Assembly: GCA_002943765.1 (NCBI GenBank)
Contig: PQWQ01000017.1
Span: forward strand, 124,001-188,000
DNA: 64,000 bases
Direction: 5' to 3'
Origin: Psoroptes ovis
Taxonomy: Eukaryota; Arthropoda; Arachnida; Sarcoptiformes; Psoroptidae
The position numbers and the translations under genes are program-made. A model generated the notes under the pieces. It saw only the letters and a program-made list of their open reading frames with translations, made no database searches and was not told the origin of the DNA. Positions 1 to 12,500 of this stretch are shown in pieces (position 1 is the stretch's first letter; each line of letters opens with the position of its first letter).

Positions 1-3000
1 GGTGGCGGTGGTCGTCGACAGATTAACCAAACATTTCGCGGCGATACGATTATTCATTGAATCCATTGATTTTGATGATGATAATGATTTCAGTTCGCCG
101 GCATTGTTTTCATTGATTTTTTCATTACGAATTATTGATCCTGTCGTCGATACGATTGTCGTATGTTGTCGTATTAAATGTTTACTTTGATTTTTTGCTT
201 TTTTTTGATGATCATCCGTCGTCGTTGATGATCGTTCCATCGAACGGCTACCACCGGTCAACGTATGTGACCGAGAATGATGTGGCCGTGGTCCAATCGG
301 CAACAAACGTTCCGTTGATTGTTGTCGTGTTTGTATTGGTGGTGGCAGTTGGCGAAATGCTTCCAACGTTTGTTGATAATTCAAACAACAAACTTGTCCA
401 CTGGCTGCAGCACAACAGCAGCAACAAGGTTGTTGGCTTAGATTACCGCTTGTAGCATGCGGTTGTGATGTTGGCTGCGACGATTGTTGCTCATCTTTAG
501 TATCAGCTGTTTGCTGTTGCGGCTGCTGCTGCTGCAACATTGACGGAAACATTGAACGTCGCTGCAAATTGGTTCGAACGGTTTCACATAATTCACCACC
601 GACCGGTAGCAGTCGTTCCATCGGTACCATTGGTGCGAAAGCTTTCGTCGATTCTTCAGGTGGTGCTTCAGGTATCGACGATTCTCGTTCATGATCGAAT
701 GTTTTCGATTTTTTCGATGATTTCGAATGTTTTGGCTGCTGCTGCTGCGGCGGTGGTACACCAGGTACATCTGCGCAGACTTTAACCTTTTCCACTTTGA
801 TTTCATCCAATTCTTTGACAATTTCTTTTTTGATCACCGGTTGTTGTATCGTTGATTGCTTCGATTTCTGCGATTCCAATTGTTTTTGTTGTTGCTGCTG
901 CTGTTGATGTTGATGTTCAGCTTCTTTAGCCTTATCGATGAGCATTACCATGGCCTCTAGTTCTTCATCCGGTTCATGTTCGATATTTTTGGCCGCACCT
1001 TCAGGCGTTTGCGGCTGATCGGCCGAATTTTCATCAGGGGTAGCCTTTGAAATCGAATGTTGCGGCTGCTGCTGGGATTGCTGCGATTGCGATTGTTGTT
1101 GCTGCTGCTGCTGTTGAAGCTGTTGAGCTTGTAATTGCTTGAGAAGCTGTTCTTTTTCTCGATCTTTTTGTTGTTGTTCCCGTGATCGTCGCCGTGCTAC
1201 TTCATCTAAATTACATTTATGTTCCAATGATGATTCCAAGGTGTTTTGTACGATTTGTATTAAATGTTGAACAAATTTTGAATATTGTACGGATGATGAA
1301 TATGAATGTTTATATAGGATGATCAACAATGAACTCAGCCATGATCGTCGTAAATATGGTTGCAGCGACCATAATGAATATGTTGCACGATAATTATCGA
1401 GATCATTGACATAAATAAAACGATATTCAGCTGGACAATATAGCAGTATTGGTAATATTAATGGCAACAATAATGATCCTATGGATAGATTAAGGTCTAG
1501 CAAATCAGGTAATGATGATAGAAAAGCTGAAAATATTGATTTACGTCTTAGATCATATGCACTGAGTAAGAATATATTTTCACTCATACTATAACCAAGC
1601 AGCGTGTTCAAATGACGCAATACAATCGATTGTGTTCGGTTAATTGATTTATCATCCTGCGGATGTTGTGGATCAGGATACGATAAGAATTGCATAAATA
1701 AATACACGAGTAAATGCAATGTTTCTTGATCACAATAACCATTGATACCATCAGCAGATGCAGCGCCACCACCACCACCTGATGCATCATCAATAATACG
1801 ATGAACAACATTGAACAATATCAATTCTTCATGTGCCATATCTTGTTTGTTTTGTACTTGATCTTGGAAAAAATTATTCGGAAATGCTGACCCAGTCAAT
1901 GCGGCCAATTTGGAACTTTTACGATTAATTGCCGATTGATTCAGCGATGTTGATCCACCACCACCACCACCAAGACCACCGCCGCTAGCGCCACCGCCAC
2001 CCGGTCCACCGCCGAAACCACCAGTTGCACCAGTTAAATTTTTCAATTTTTCATTACGATGATGCCGATGATGATGTTGACCTCCAACGGTGCTGGTCAC
2101 AGATGAAGTCGCTGCAAATGGTGATCGATCGATCGATGATGATATGGCCATCGATGTAGATGGTGCTGTCAACGCTGAACTTGATTGTAGTTTATTGAAT
2201 ATATTTTTATGTGTAGTCATTGCCATCATCATTGATGGTAAATGTTTTGGTGATGATAATGATGAAGCATTGAATGCGATCGATGATGATTGGAAATCTT
2301 TATCAGCTGTTGAAGCATTAGTACCTGTTGATGTTGATTTAGTATTACGTAATAATTTGGCAAATAATTTAACAAATAATACCAAATGACGTTTTTCATT
2401 ACGGCCATTGAAATGATGTAACAACAGCGACCGCTTCAAATGTAAATTATTCAATGATTCTTGTGTACGTTGAAGCTTTTTCTTAAATGTTTCCGAATGT
2501 ACATTCGTATTACGAAGATCACGTGTACATTGATTCAATTCATTCATAATCGATGATGAACGGCCATGGCTATCGATTAAATTATTATCATCACCAGCGG
2601 TGATTTTTGATTGTTTACGAATTATTGGTAATACTTGTGCTTCAAGAAACAATGTATCGAAACGATTCAAGAAAAATTCCCATGTTAATATACGACGTTC
2701 ATTCAAATGATTAAATAATTGAAGCAGACTCGATAAGACTAAACAACGATCAACAATAATCAAATCGAATTGCATTTCTAAACACATAATATAAATTTTC
2801 AATGATGATGCACGCATCAATTCCAATGCTGTCAGTGAACGCTGGGCAACAGCTGAATTGAGATCATCCAATGATTGTATAAGGTGAATGAATAAACTTG
2901 ACAGAGCTGATTGTATTGATGGTGAATTTTTCATCGATGATTGATCGATAAATTGTGAAAATGTCGATACACGTTCGATGGCCGCAAAACGGACACACCA

Positions 3001-6000
3001 ATCGGTCGAACAAAATTCTGAATTGATCGTTCGAACCAGAACAGCTAGGCCACCGGGCAACGCCAAACAATGCAACAGTAATGGTACGGCAATTTGTGAT
3101 ATTTGTGAAAATTCCGCCTGCAACAAACGCCATAGATTTATGACTAAATATTTACGTTGACAATATAGGAAAAATTTACGTCTATTTTCATTGTTTTCCG
3201 TTGAAGCGTTTGCATTATCATCAATTTTAGCCATCTTAATCAATACACCACAATGTAAGGTTAATAGCTTTAAACATTGAAGTAAATGATACAGTACATC
3301 TGGATCTGAATGTAACGGGATTTCTTTCAACAATTTCAGTGTTAATCGTTCGGATAATGTCAGTTGCTCGATGTGTTTGGTTTCATCGAAATTATCGTCA
3401 TCATTGTGGTCATGGTCTTCGTCTTCATCATCCATACCACCATTGATATCATCATCATCATCCAATTCTTTGAGTAAATCAATCGAATTCTCTGGCAATT
3501 CGCTCGATTCGATTCGCCGAAATATCTTCTTCACCTCTTGCTTAATATATTTATCATTATCATTATCATAATCATTGACCATATCAGGTAATACTGTTGT
3601 TTCGATTATCGGTGAATAAAGTTGAATTATTTGTAATGACAGCTGATACCATATTGAACATAGTTCACAGAAAAAACATTCATTCAATATCGAATCTGGT
3701 TTAAACATTTGACTAGTATCAGCTGTTGTCGTACGCTGCTGTTGATTACCATTATTATTACCATGTTTCATCGAAGAATTTTGACATGTATGTGGTCCAT
3801 GTGTACATTCGGCCGTATGTATCATTTCATAAAGCAATACAAGCGTATTGAAACCGAAATCACTATCCGATTTGGACATTTTAGCCAACGATAATGGTTG
3901 ATAGGTCTTTTTTTGATCATTAAAACCTTTATGGCCAGGTTGATCGGGTAAATATTCAAATTGCTTGACAATTATATCGAGCATCAGCACAAAACAAGAT
4001 AATTGTGATTGTTGTAAATTTTCCATCGATATCGATGATGATAGAATGGCCAATGATGATGCTGATTGTGTTAATTCAGGTGGTGGTGGTGGTGGTGGCG
4101 GTTGTTGCGGCTGCTGGCCATCTTCGGCACTCGTCGATTCTTGTTGTTGCTGCTGCTGTTGTTGATAATATTTCAATTCTTGTTCCAATTTTTGCTGCTG
4201 CAAACACATTTCACGCAAGGATTGAAATGATTTAATGCCGGACAAAAACATTTGTTGCAATAAATACATTGGTACTGGTATTTCGAGCAGGGTCAATATT
4301 TGTAGCCATGATAGCGCCTGTTCTTGTTCGATTGGTAAATGTTGTTCGAATGATTTCGAAATGAACCGATACATAATATCAGCATCCAGACCCAATGGTG
4401 ACAGGTCTGGATCCAGTACTTTTGATAATAGGATTTTTAATTCAGATAATTCATCTTCAGCCAAATCATAACGAAATGATTCCATCCAAAATGGCATAAT
4501 ATATGACCATATATCTGGTGTAATGATGTCATACGGTACTAAACACAATAAACGTTTGAAACCTTCTTTAATTTGATTGGTCATCGATGGCCAACATTCC
4601 CAATGGCCACCGATTTGTGCATGATCCGGTGGACTTGGTACTAAGCAGTTGGCAAACAAACAAAATTGTGTATCGATAACTTTCATTAGCCAGCCATGTA
4701 TTGATTCAGATTTTATACGTTCCAATGCGGAACCAGCTTGATCATCCGGTAAGCATGCTGTATTATGAAACCATTGACAAAGCATTGCTAGCATACGTCC
4801 AAGTAATTCCACACGTTCGGTGGTATTAGCTTCAGCAGGATCGACCAAACCAATCAATAGCCAAATACCATAACGACTCAGTAATTGTCGTTCTTCGATT
4901 GATGAATCATTCGAATCAGCTGCACCACCAGCGATTCCGCTAGCGCCACCGCCACCATCACCACGTCCACGATCACTGCCGCCAATATTAGAACCAGCGC
5001 CACCGATACTAGTTCCTCCGCCACCACGATCAGCACTCGAAGGCCCACCATCGATACCACCAAGGCCACCACCTGGACCAGAACCACCGCCAACACCACT
5101 ACTACCAGTCATACGATCAGCACCTAGTGAAGATCCCATGGCACCAGTATAAGCACCAGTACCATGGGTTCTCATGTACCGTTCACCTTCTTTCGATGAT
5201 TTATCCATGGCAGCTGCTTCACGTAACAATGCAACAACAGCTTCAGTGAAATGTTGTTGCGATTCCAGCGGTAGCTGCCAAAATGATTGCAAATGATGTT
5301 GTATCAAATGATTCTTGCCACTCGAAGATGTAGTGGTCGTTGTTGTTGTTGTCGATGAAGACATTGAAGACGATGAATTCAACGGTGTAACCGGTGTCGT
5401 CGTCATTGTTGATAACGGGGTTACCGTTAATTGTTGCTGACCTTCATTAGTGGTCGTCGCAGTATTCGGTGTTGGAGTAACCGAACGAATCGTCGTAACA
5501 CCATGACGTTGTTCATGACATTGTTGACACAGCCGCACTGGTTTATTACAATTGAAACTGGTACATTCAGTACTGAAACAAGTGACAACAGCTGGTTGCA
5601 ATTGTTGTTGATGATGTTGTTGAATATAATGATGATAGGTTCGCGATCCACTTGTTGAACTTGATTGTTGTTGCTGTTGCTGTTGTTGTTGTTGTTGACC
5701 AAGACATGATTTACTTTCACATGTATAACTTATTTCACTCATTGGATGCAAAACATTGAGTAAAATATCTTGACTTTTGATTGATTTATTCAATGAATTT
5801 TGTTCACGAACCGATTCAGCACATTCAATGCATATCAGCAATGGTATCGGTGGCCGACCTTTCAGATCTATCGAAGCAGGCAGAGCTGTCATTCCGGATG
5901 CTGTTTGTCCACCACCACCACCACCGGCACTAGATTGTCCTCCGCCACCACCACCACCAGTATTACCGGAACCACTTGATTGTCCACCACCAGTACCACC

Positions 6001-7287
6001 ACCACTACCAACATTACCACCGCTTGATTGTCCACCACTCGTAGCATTCGATAATGTTGTATCAATCTGGGTGAAACAAATTTTCACAGCTTCATTATTC
6101 AATGAATTTTGACAAGTATCATTTTGACATGTTAACGGTTTCCATTGACAATGTTTTTCGGCCAAATGTTTACGATCGGTTGGTGATGGATTAAGGCCAG
6201 GCCAATATTGAAATAATAACTCAACCGAAGCATGACGAGCTTTACCCGTTCCATATGCAATGACAATCAATAAATCTTGAATAATGTTCGATTTAAGACG
6301 CATTAAACATTCTAATAATTGTGAATGTAGAGCCAATGAATCAGTATGGCTCAGGACGATCATTAATATTGATGGTATCGATTGATTGGCAAAATTATAA
6401 TATTCATTATCTTTGGTTTTGTCTACGGAAAAAATCAGAGAAAATACAAGAATTAAAAGGTCTGAACCTCAAAAAATAATCAAAAAACTCACTGTACAAG
6501 GTGAATGGTAAAATATTATAACACAACATATCGATAATATCTTGATGTGAAATAAAATTCAGCGATATTGTATTGGCCACAATCAGCGGCATTGAATCCA
6601 TTAATTCATGTTCAAGAAATGGTACCAAACAAACCAATGAATGTAGCAAATATTCAAATATGATCGGTGCATTTGATGACAGTGATTGTTGAATATGGCC
6701 ATATGAATCAATCATATTACTAAGCGTAAAAAATAGATTACGATAATCGAGATTCGGGAAAAAACCAATTCGAATTTGATCACGCATAGGATCTCGGATC
6801 AGATCGATCGGTATGCATGGTACATCACGCAAGATGGTCAACAGTGCTTGTGAGAAAAATTTCAACACATTTATGAGGTCAGGTATGGATGGATACGGTG
6901 TTATACCATTCAACAGACGATGATGATAATCTTGCAAGTTTCTTATTTTCGCCGAGACTAATCAAAGGAAGAGAAGAAATAAACAGAATTAATTAATCAA
7001 TTCATTAATTATCATTGATCATAATTAAAATCGTAATTAAATCTAATCAAATTAAGCTAAAATTTCGAACCAAATGCCCTAAATTGCTTTGTATGGAACA
7101 AAATTTTCATAATTAAACAGGGTTCTTCATTGGTTTAAATGTATTTTTTATGGATTCATATGTATTTGAATTTGGTGTTCAGTTGGTAATTATTATTCGA
7201 TGGTAAATCTACAAATAATAAACATAATCATCATCAACCAAAAATGGCAAACTTACAACTGGCGGCTCTTGTTCCCATTTTCAACAT
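1..7287 (-). CDS. unc79: UNC79, NALCN channel complex subunit (N-terminal part; runs off left edge)
   Basis: Large scaffold protein that holds and localises the NALCN sodium-leak channel with UNC80 at the neuronal membrane (family knowledge). Exons on the minus strand are 7287-7257, 6957-6493 and 6422-1, giving 2306 codons in one frame that is still open at base 1, so the C-terminus is missing. The 70-nt and 299-nt introns have GT-AG ends. The first coding exon is supported by its join, which restores FSAKIRNLQDYHHRLL, very like the start of vertebrate UNC79. Other family blocks seen are HSQLLECLMR, VIAYG, the Cys-rich segment near residues 256-475, MLCQWFHNTA, IKEGFKRLLCLVPYD, SEFSQISQIAVPLLLH and LTWEFFLNRFDTLFLEAQ (near residue 1410). 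Odd points: Gly-, Gln-, Ser/Thr- and Pro-rich insertions interrupt the Cys-rich segment and later linkers. ATG at 7278 (residue 4) has a better context and could be the real start. Identity is confident; it is not UBR4 or UNC80. Confidence 0.92.
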
Positions 7288-8484
7288 TTTTTTTTTATTC
7301 GTTTTTGTTTATTTGTGTTTTTTGATTGTTTGAATAAACGAACGAATAAACGAACAAATTAATAAACAAATCAATCAATCAATCAATCAATTTGATCGAT
7401 GATTCCGAAGTAGTTGATAAACAATAAGAGAAATAATAACAAACAAACAACGACGATGATATTCACAGATTCTGCCAAATATATCAAATATTTCAACGAC
7501 TAATAACGATACATTCAATCAACAACAATAAATGAATGAATTATTCAACACAGAAATAACAGATGGATGGATTCAGCGTATATTTCGTATGGATGATAAT
7601 AATAATAATAGCTTAAATATGCACCATTCAACAATATGAACGATAAATGAATTAAATTCTTTGCAAAATTAAGGTCTTCTAGGCTTATTCTGTGTTTACA
7701 CAATTATTATTATTTCTGGCTGTTGTTGTAAATCATTTGAATTATTGAATAATGATGAATTTCAATGGATTCACACTGATGGATTATGGTGGAATTCCAT
7801 TTGTTTCAAATTTGATTGAATTTCAAATTGATTAATTGAATTTCTGATGTTTGTTTACTTGTTTGTTTGATGGAATTAATTATCGATTTTGGAAAATTTA
7901 AATTTTGTTTGATTGATATTTGATTGATGTCGTTTCGTTCGGTCGGTTGTTGTTTATGAGTTTTCGAATTAAGCAAAAAAACTAATTGAATCAAATGTAA
8001 ACAAATGAATTAGCTCAAATTATTATTTAGATCAATCAATGGACAAATAAATAAACTAAAACCTTTGATTAGAGGATGCTCATACGCCATGTTTATCATC
8101 ATCATTCAATATATCGTTGACTGATGCATGTATATAGCTGTTATAAACAATCAGATGCTTTGAATGCTCCAAAATGCTCCAAACGTCCCCGAGTTCTGTC
8201 CCAGGCAATGCAGTTGATGCAGCATTCTGAGTCGCGGGCCTTTCGGGCCGTGTTTGCCATTGATATATAAACGGGTTGCTTCATTTGAATTGGCTTCGAT
8301 TCACTTTGATCATGATCTCTGAAGACTCTTTTTGGCTCAAGACTTTTGTTTCTCTTTATTGTTTTAAGATTTAGATCAGATACATTGATATGCAAATGAT
8401 CATTGATTTATTGATTGATTGACCATTTGAAATGTTCAAATCGTTGATTTTCATCGATGATCAGTTACAATTTATTATGAATGG
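7288..8484. other. Intergenic between unc79 and tRNA-His
   Basis: No convincing coding frame. It should hold the unc79 promoter and leader (minus strand), but I see no clear TATA box there. It contains CAAT/AATC microsatellite around 7371-7391. A GC-richer island at about 8155-8290 stands out from the AT-rich surroundings. That island has a short tandem (aatgctcc-type units near 8163-8184), a small GGCC hairpin near 8237-8250 and TATATAAA near 8263. It could be a structured RNA gene or a decayed exon. Confidence 0.4.
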
Positions 8485-8722
8485 GCCGTGATAGTATAGT
8501 GGTTAGTACTTTGCGTTGTGGAACAATGTTCTTGATTGCTGCTTTCAGGTTTGTTGAAGGTCAAGAAACCGCGGGTAGGTGTTTCCCGCCTTGTTGACGA
8601 TATTTACTATTTCAACATTGCTGGGATACACTCAGTAAGGTTGTTCGATGAAGACGGTGAGAGCAGTATGAAAGAACATAAACAACACCGCAAAAACCCC
8701 GGCTCGAATCCGGGTCACGGCA
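8485..8722 (+). tRNA. tRNA-His (anticodon GTG) with a 166-nt intron
   Basis: The 5' half is 8485-8521 and the 3' half 8688-8722. Joined, they form a full cloverleaf. Acceptor GCCGTGA pairs perfectly with TCACGGC (8715-8721). Anticodon stem TTGCG (8511-8515) pairs with CGCAA (8689-8693), and T-stem CCCGG pairs with CCGGG. The anticodon GTG is at 8518-8520. The A-box region GTATAGTGGTTAG matches animal tRNA-His. The interruption (8522-8687) lies exactly between positions 37 and 38, the canonical site for nuclear tRNA introns. Within the precursor, GTTGT (8515-8519) can pair with ACAAC (8682-8686), as expected for anticodon-intron pairing, and the intron has a GCGGG/CCCGC hairpin (8571-8589). 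Odd points: animal tRNA-His normally lacks an intron, 166 nt is very long for an animal tRNA intron, and the T-loop starts with C54 (CTCGAAT), not T. A disrupted pseudogene is the alternative. Confidence 0.88.
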
Positions 8723-8729
8723 AAAAATG

Positions 8730-8744
8730 TTTTCTTTTTTTTTT
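8730..8744 (+). terminator. Pol III oligo-T terminator of tRNA-His
   Basis: TTTT at 8730-8733 followed by ten T at 8735-8744, beginning 8 nt after the tRNA discriminator base. This is the usual place and form of an RNA polymerase III stop. It supports transcription of the interrupted tRNA-His through its 3' half. Confidence 0.75.
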
Positions 8745-9537
8745 CTTCAAGGCAAAAAGTGTCGCCATCTTTTGGCGAGATTTAAAAACTCCAAAATTCA
8801 AATTTTTTTACGCGGGAAAACTTTTTTTTTCAATTTTACCTCAAATTTTATATAAAATTTTACACAAAATTCAGACAAATTCCAAAATTTTAAATTGATA
8901 AGAATAATATTTTATTTAGATATTTATTTATTTCAAAAATTTCAACGAAAAAAAAAACATTTGACAAAAACAATTGAACCTTGAATCATTGAAAAAAATA
9001 ATTAACAATCGATTAATAATTGATGCGCAGAGATGAAAACAACAATAATATTAAAAACTTGCGTGAAAAGCTTGCAAGACAAGAGAAAAAACAATCTCAA
9101 AAAAATAATATAAAGCAAAATAATTATAAGAAATAACAAAATAACAGGACAAAAACAATTTTTAAAAAAATTCAAGAATTAATGAAAGAATTTGGACGAT
9201 ATTTGAAGAACAAGATTCTTCTGAATGATAGATAATTCAAAGATGGTCAGTGTTTCAAAGGTTGATCAATTGGTTGATTGATTTAGGTTGATTAATCAAG
9301 GTCGAATTGAGTTGAAGTGAATTTTGATGGAATGGTCAATGTAAGGATCATGATGATTGATTGATTTGAATAATTATAATAACGATAAAGATAATAATAA
9401 TAATAATGATGATAATAATAAGGAAATGAATTGATTGATTGATCAATGAATCAATGGATTGAAATTGAAATTGATGGCAAAATCACACTCGTAAAGTTTT
9501 TCAAAATTTAAAATTGAATTAAATGAATTTTAGAATT
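8745..9537. other. Spacer between tRNA-His and the peroxidase 3' end; CTCF-like motif
   Basis: No gene seen. It carries a GTCGCCATCT motif (8761-8770; AGATGGCG on the other strand) that recurs at four other intergenic borders. The rest is A/T-rich with ATA/GAT microsatellite (about 9385-9420) and should contain the 3' UTR of the minus-strand peroxidase. Confidence 0.4.
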
Positions 9538-12500
9538 TCAAGCTTTTGCTTTAGCTTTAGCTTTCGATTTATATTCATCAATAATCGATGATAATGATGG
9601 GCTAACACTAACACCAATATCAGCAACAGTATTTCCACCACCAGCATATGGCATATATGATTCACGCCATGATGTAAGGTCCATTTCAGGTAATTCGGCA
9701 CAATTTACACGTGGATTTCTGTTCAAGGAGAGATTTCAAAGATTTGAATTAACCCAGCAAGATTCGATTTGAAAAATTCAAAAAAAAACTTACGAAGTTT
9801 CATGAGCAGCAAGCAGGGGATATAGTTGTATACTTTCCATATCATCAGCTGCTTCACATAATATTCTCGATAATTTAGTTTTACGTATTTCAGTCAGTTG
9901 GCTCATAGTGAATTTAGTCGAAGATTGACCATTTTCATACCAAAAACGATCACCTTTACGTAGCTGGGCAAATTGTTCGGCGATGATACAAGCGAATGTT
10001 GGCCCTACCATAGCGCCCATCAACGGGAATTCAGCAATACCGGCTGACCAAAAATCAATATCATCAACATGTTCATATAGTTGCATATATCTTCGTACAG
10101 TTTCATTGTGTACCAAGCCGTAAAGATCATTGAAATGTTTGATACGTTGTAAACCACAATATTCACGCATATAATTGTAGCCAGGAACACCCATTTCACG
10201 GCCACGTAAAATGTTTATGGCAGCTAAATCCAATCCGAATTGTTCACCTGGTTTTTGGAATAAATGATTAGTAACTTCATTGGCCATTGTTGCATCGACA
10301 CGATATGCTGGTTGATTAATCATTCCGAATATGAATGAATCGAGAACGCCTGGATGATATAAACTGAATGGTTGTCGTAATGTTGCAGCTAAACGTACTG
10401 AATCTGTGTATGAAATCAAGAAAAACAATCAATCGAATGTAATCAGCGAATATTTTCGAATTGATTTACCAATTTTCTGATGATATTTATTGTAACGATC
10501 AACAGTGTCCGGTACGATTGAATGACCAAAACGAAATGCGGCCGCTTGAAATTCTACACGAATACCTGGATTAACTTTAGGGTCATAACCATGATAATAA
10601 CCAAATTTCTGAAGATTAAGTCCATATTTGGTCATTGTTTGTCGACCGATAACGATCGGTAAGAATTCATTATATGTAATATGTTGTATCATAGCCGAAA
10701 CGATACGACGTGTTTCTTGAAATAATCGTTCATCATCCCAATGGGGATTAATTTCACTGAGGACATCAGCAATTTGATTATGATGTCGGAGCCAAATCGT
10801 ATGTAATACCGATAGCTGAAGCTGAACATTCGAACGTGTATCACCAGTATCGAAACAATATTTTGTATTAGCTCCCGCGGCTGCTGATGGCAACGATAAT
10901 GATGATGATGAATGGCCACTACGTTCGCAGCCAAGATCAGGATTTTTAACTTTGGCTGGTAGCAAATCTTTGAGACCTAATTATGATGGAAATTCAATGG
11001 GAAAGACATTAAATTTGTCCAAGTGAACCTCATAAAAATCATCTTTCATGTGAATATTTTACGATATTTTTCGTCCAAGATAATGGAAAATGGATCGTAA
11101 CAATTTTCAATTATGATCATCATTCATATCATCATCATCATCATCATACATTTGACTACCATCATTTAGCATCATCAATTGATGATAATTAAATGATTAC
11201 CATCATTTACACTGATAATAAACAATGATAATGGACAATAAAATGCTTGAAAAAGGGAAGATATAATTTTATGTATATTACTTCTTTGTTATGCTAATTT
11301 AATTGCTCTAAATGCCTACTGTTGTTGAATGGTTACCATGTTCATAAAAATGGTAAAATGATGATGATAATAAATAAATGAATGAATAAATTAATTGTTT
11401 TTATGATCATTCGAAACAATTATGACGCCTGACAATCAAAATGCATCAAATGCTTTGATTCGAGCATTGAAAATTGGTCCAATTTTGACCATTAAAAATT
11501 GGTCAAAATGAATTGAAACAAGTTCAAATAATTCAAATATTTACCCATATGACGATAAATTTTCGTCGATTTCAAGCGGCCACCATTAAATTCACGTATA
11601 CGTTTAGCCGTCGATATTGAACCACCATAAATACAATCAGCATCCAAAAATGATGATACAACATTGATTTGATGTCGTGGTCCTAACGGGCAATTTGGTT
11701 TAACGCCGGCTGTCGATCGAACGAAATCCATACATTTTCGTGGATAAAATTTATAATATGGATCATCGTTTGGCATTTGTATTGGATAACAATTTGGATG
11801 ACGATTTTGTGGTAAATATCGACAACATTTGATTGATTGTTCATTTTTGTCTATGGAAAATAATGAATGGAATAAATGAAATGAAGAAAACAATTACAAT
11901 CAATGGCCAAATATCTTCAGTACAAAAACACATTCAATCACATGTAATACACTTATGAATACATGTAGAAATATCATCACATAATGATGATAATGATCAT
12001 TTATTACATGGTGATGATGGTGCCAACACAATACATGTGTATTCATTGATGACATTGTAAATATTTCGATAATTCGAATGCATCATCACCATCACCACCA
12101 TCAATGAATGAATGAATGTGTGTTTGCGAAATGTTCAAAATTGAAAATTTTAAAATGGAAATATTTTTAAAAATGGAAATATCCATGATATGAAATGAAA
12201 TGAATTGAAAAATATGAAAATAGATTCATTTCTATTCATTTCTATTCAATTCAATTCAATTCAATGGATATTTGTATTTATGTGTAATTTGTACGAGTTG
12301 TGCAATATGCGAAAATAAATAAATGAAAAATGAAAATAAATTGAAAATTTCAATTACCTTTTGGCATTGAAGCAAATGTTAAATCATGATCAATCATTTG
12401 TCCCCAAGCGATTACCAAATAGGTCACCTCAGTATCATAATCATTTTCATCGGCTTGATGCAGCACAAACGATACAACACGTGGCGGTGGTAATGGTTGA

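Noticed and set aside
438..5720. Several frames of 60-130 residues inside the unc79 interval
   Set aside because: Out-of-frame shadows of the single 6.4-kb exon, which aligns by eye with UNC79 throughout.
8536..8898. 120-residue plus-strand frame across the tRNA-His
   Set aside because: It spans the tRNA intron, 3' half and Pol III terminator; no family signal.
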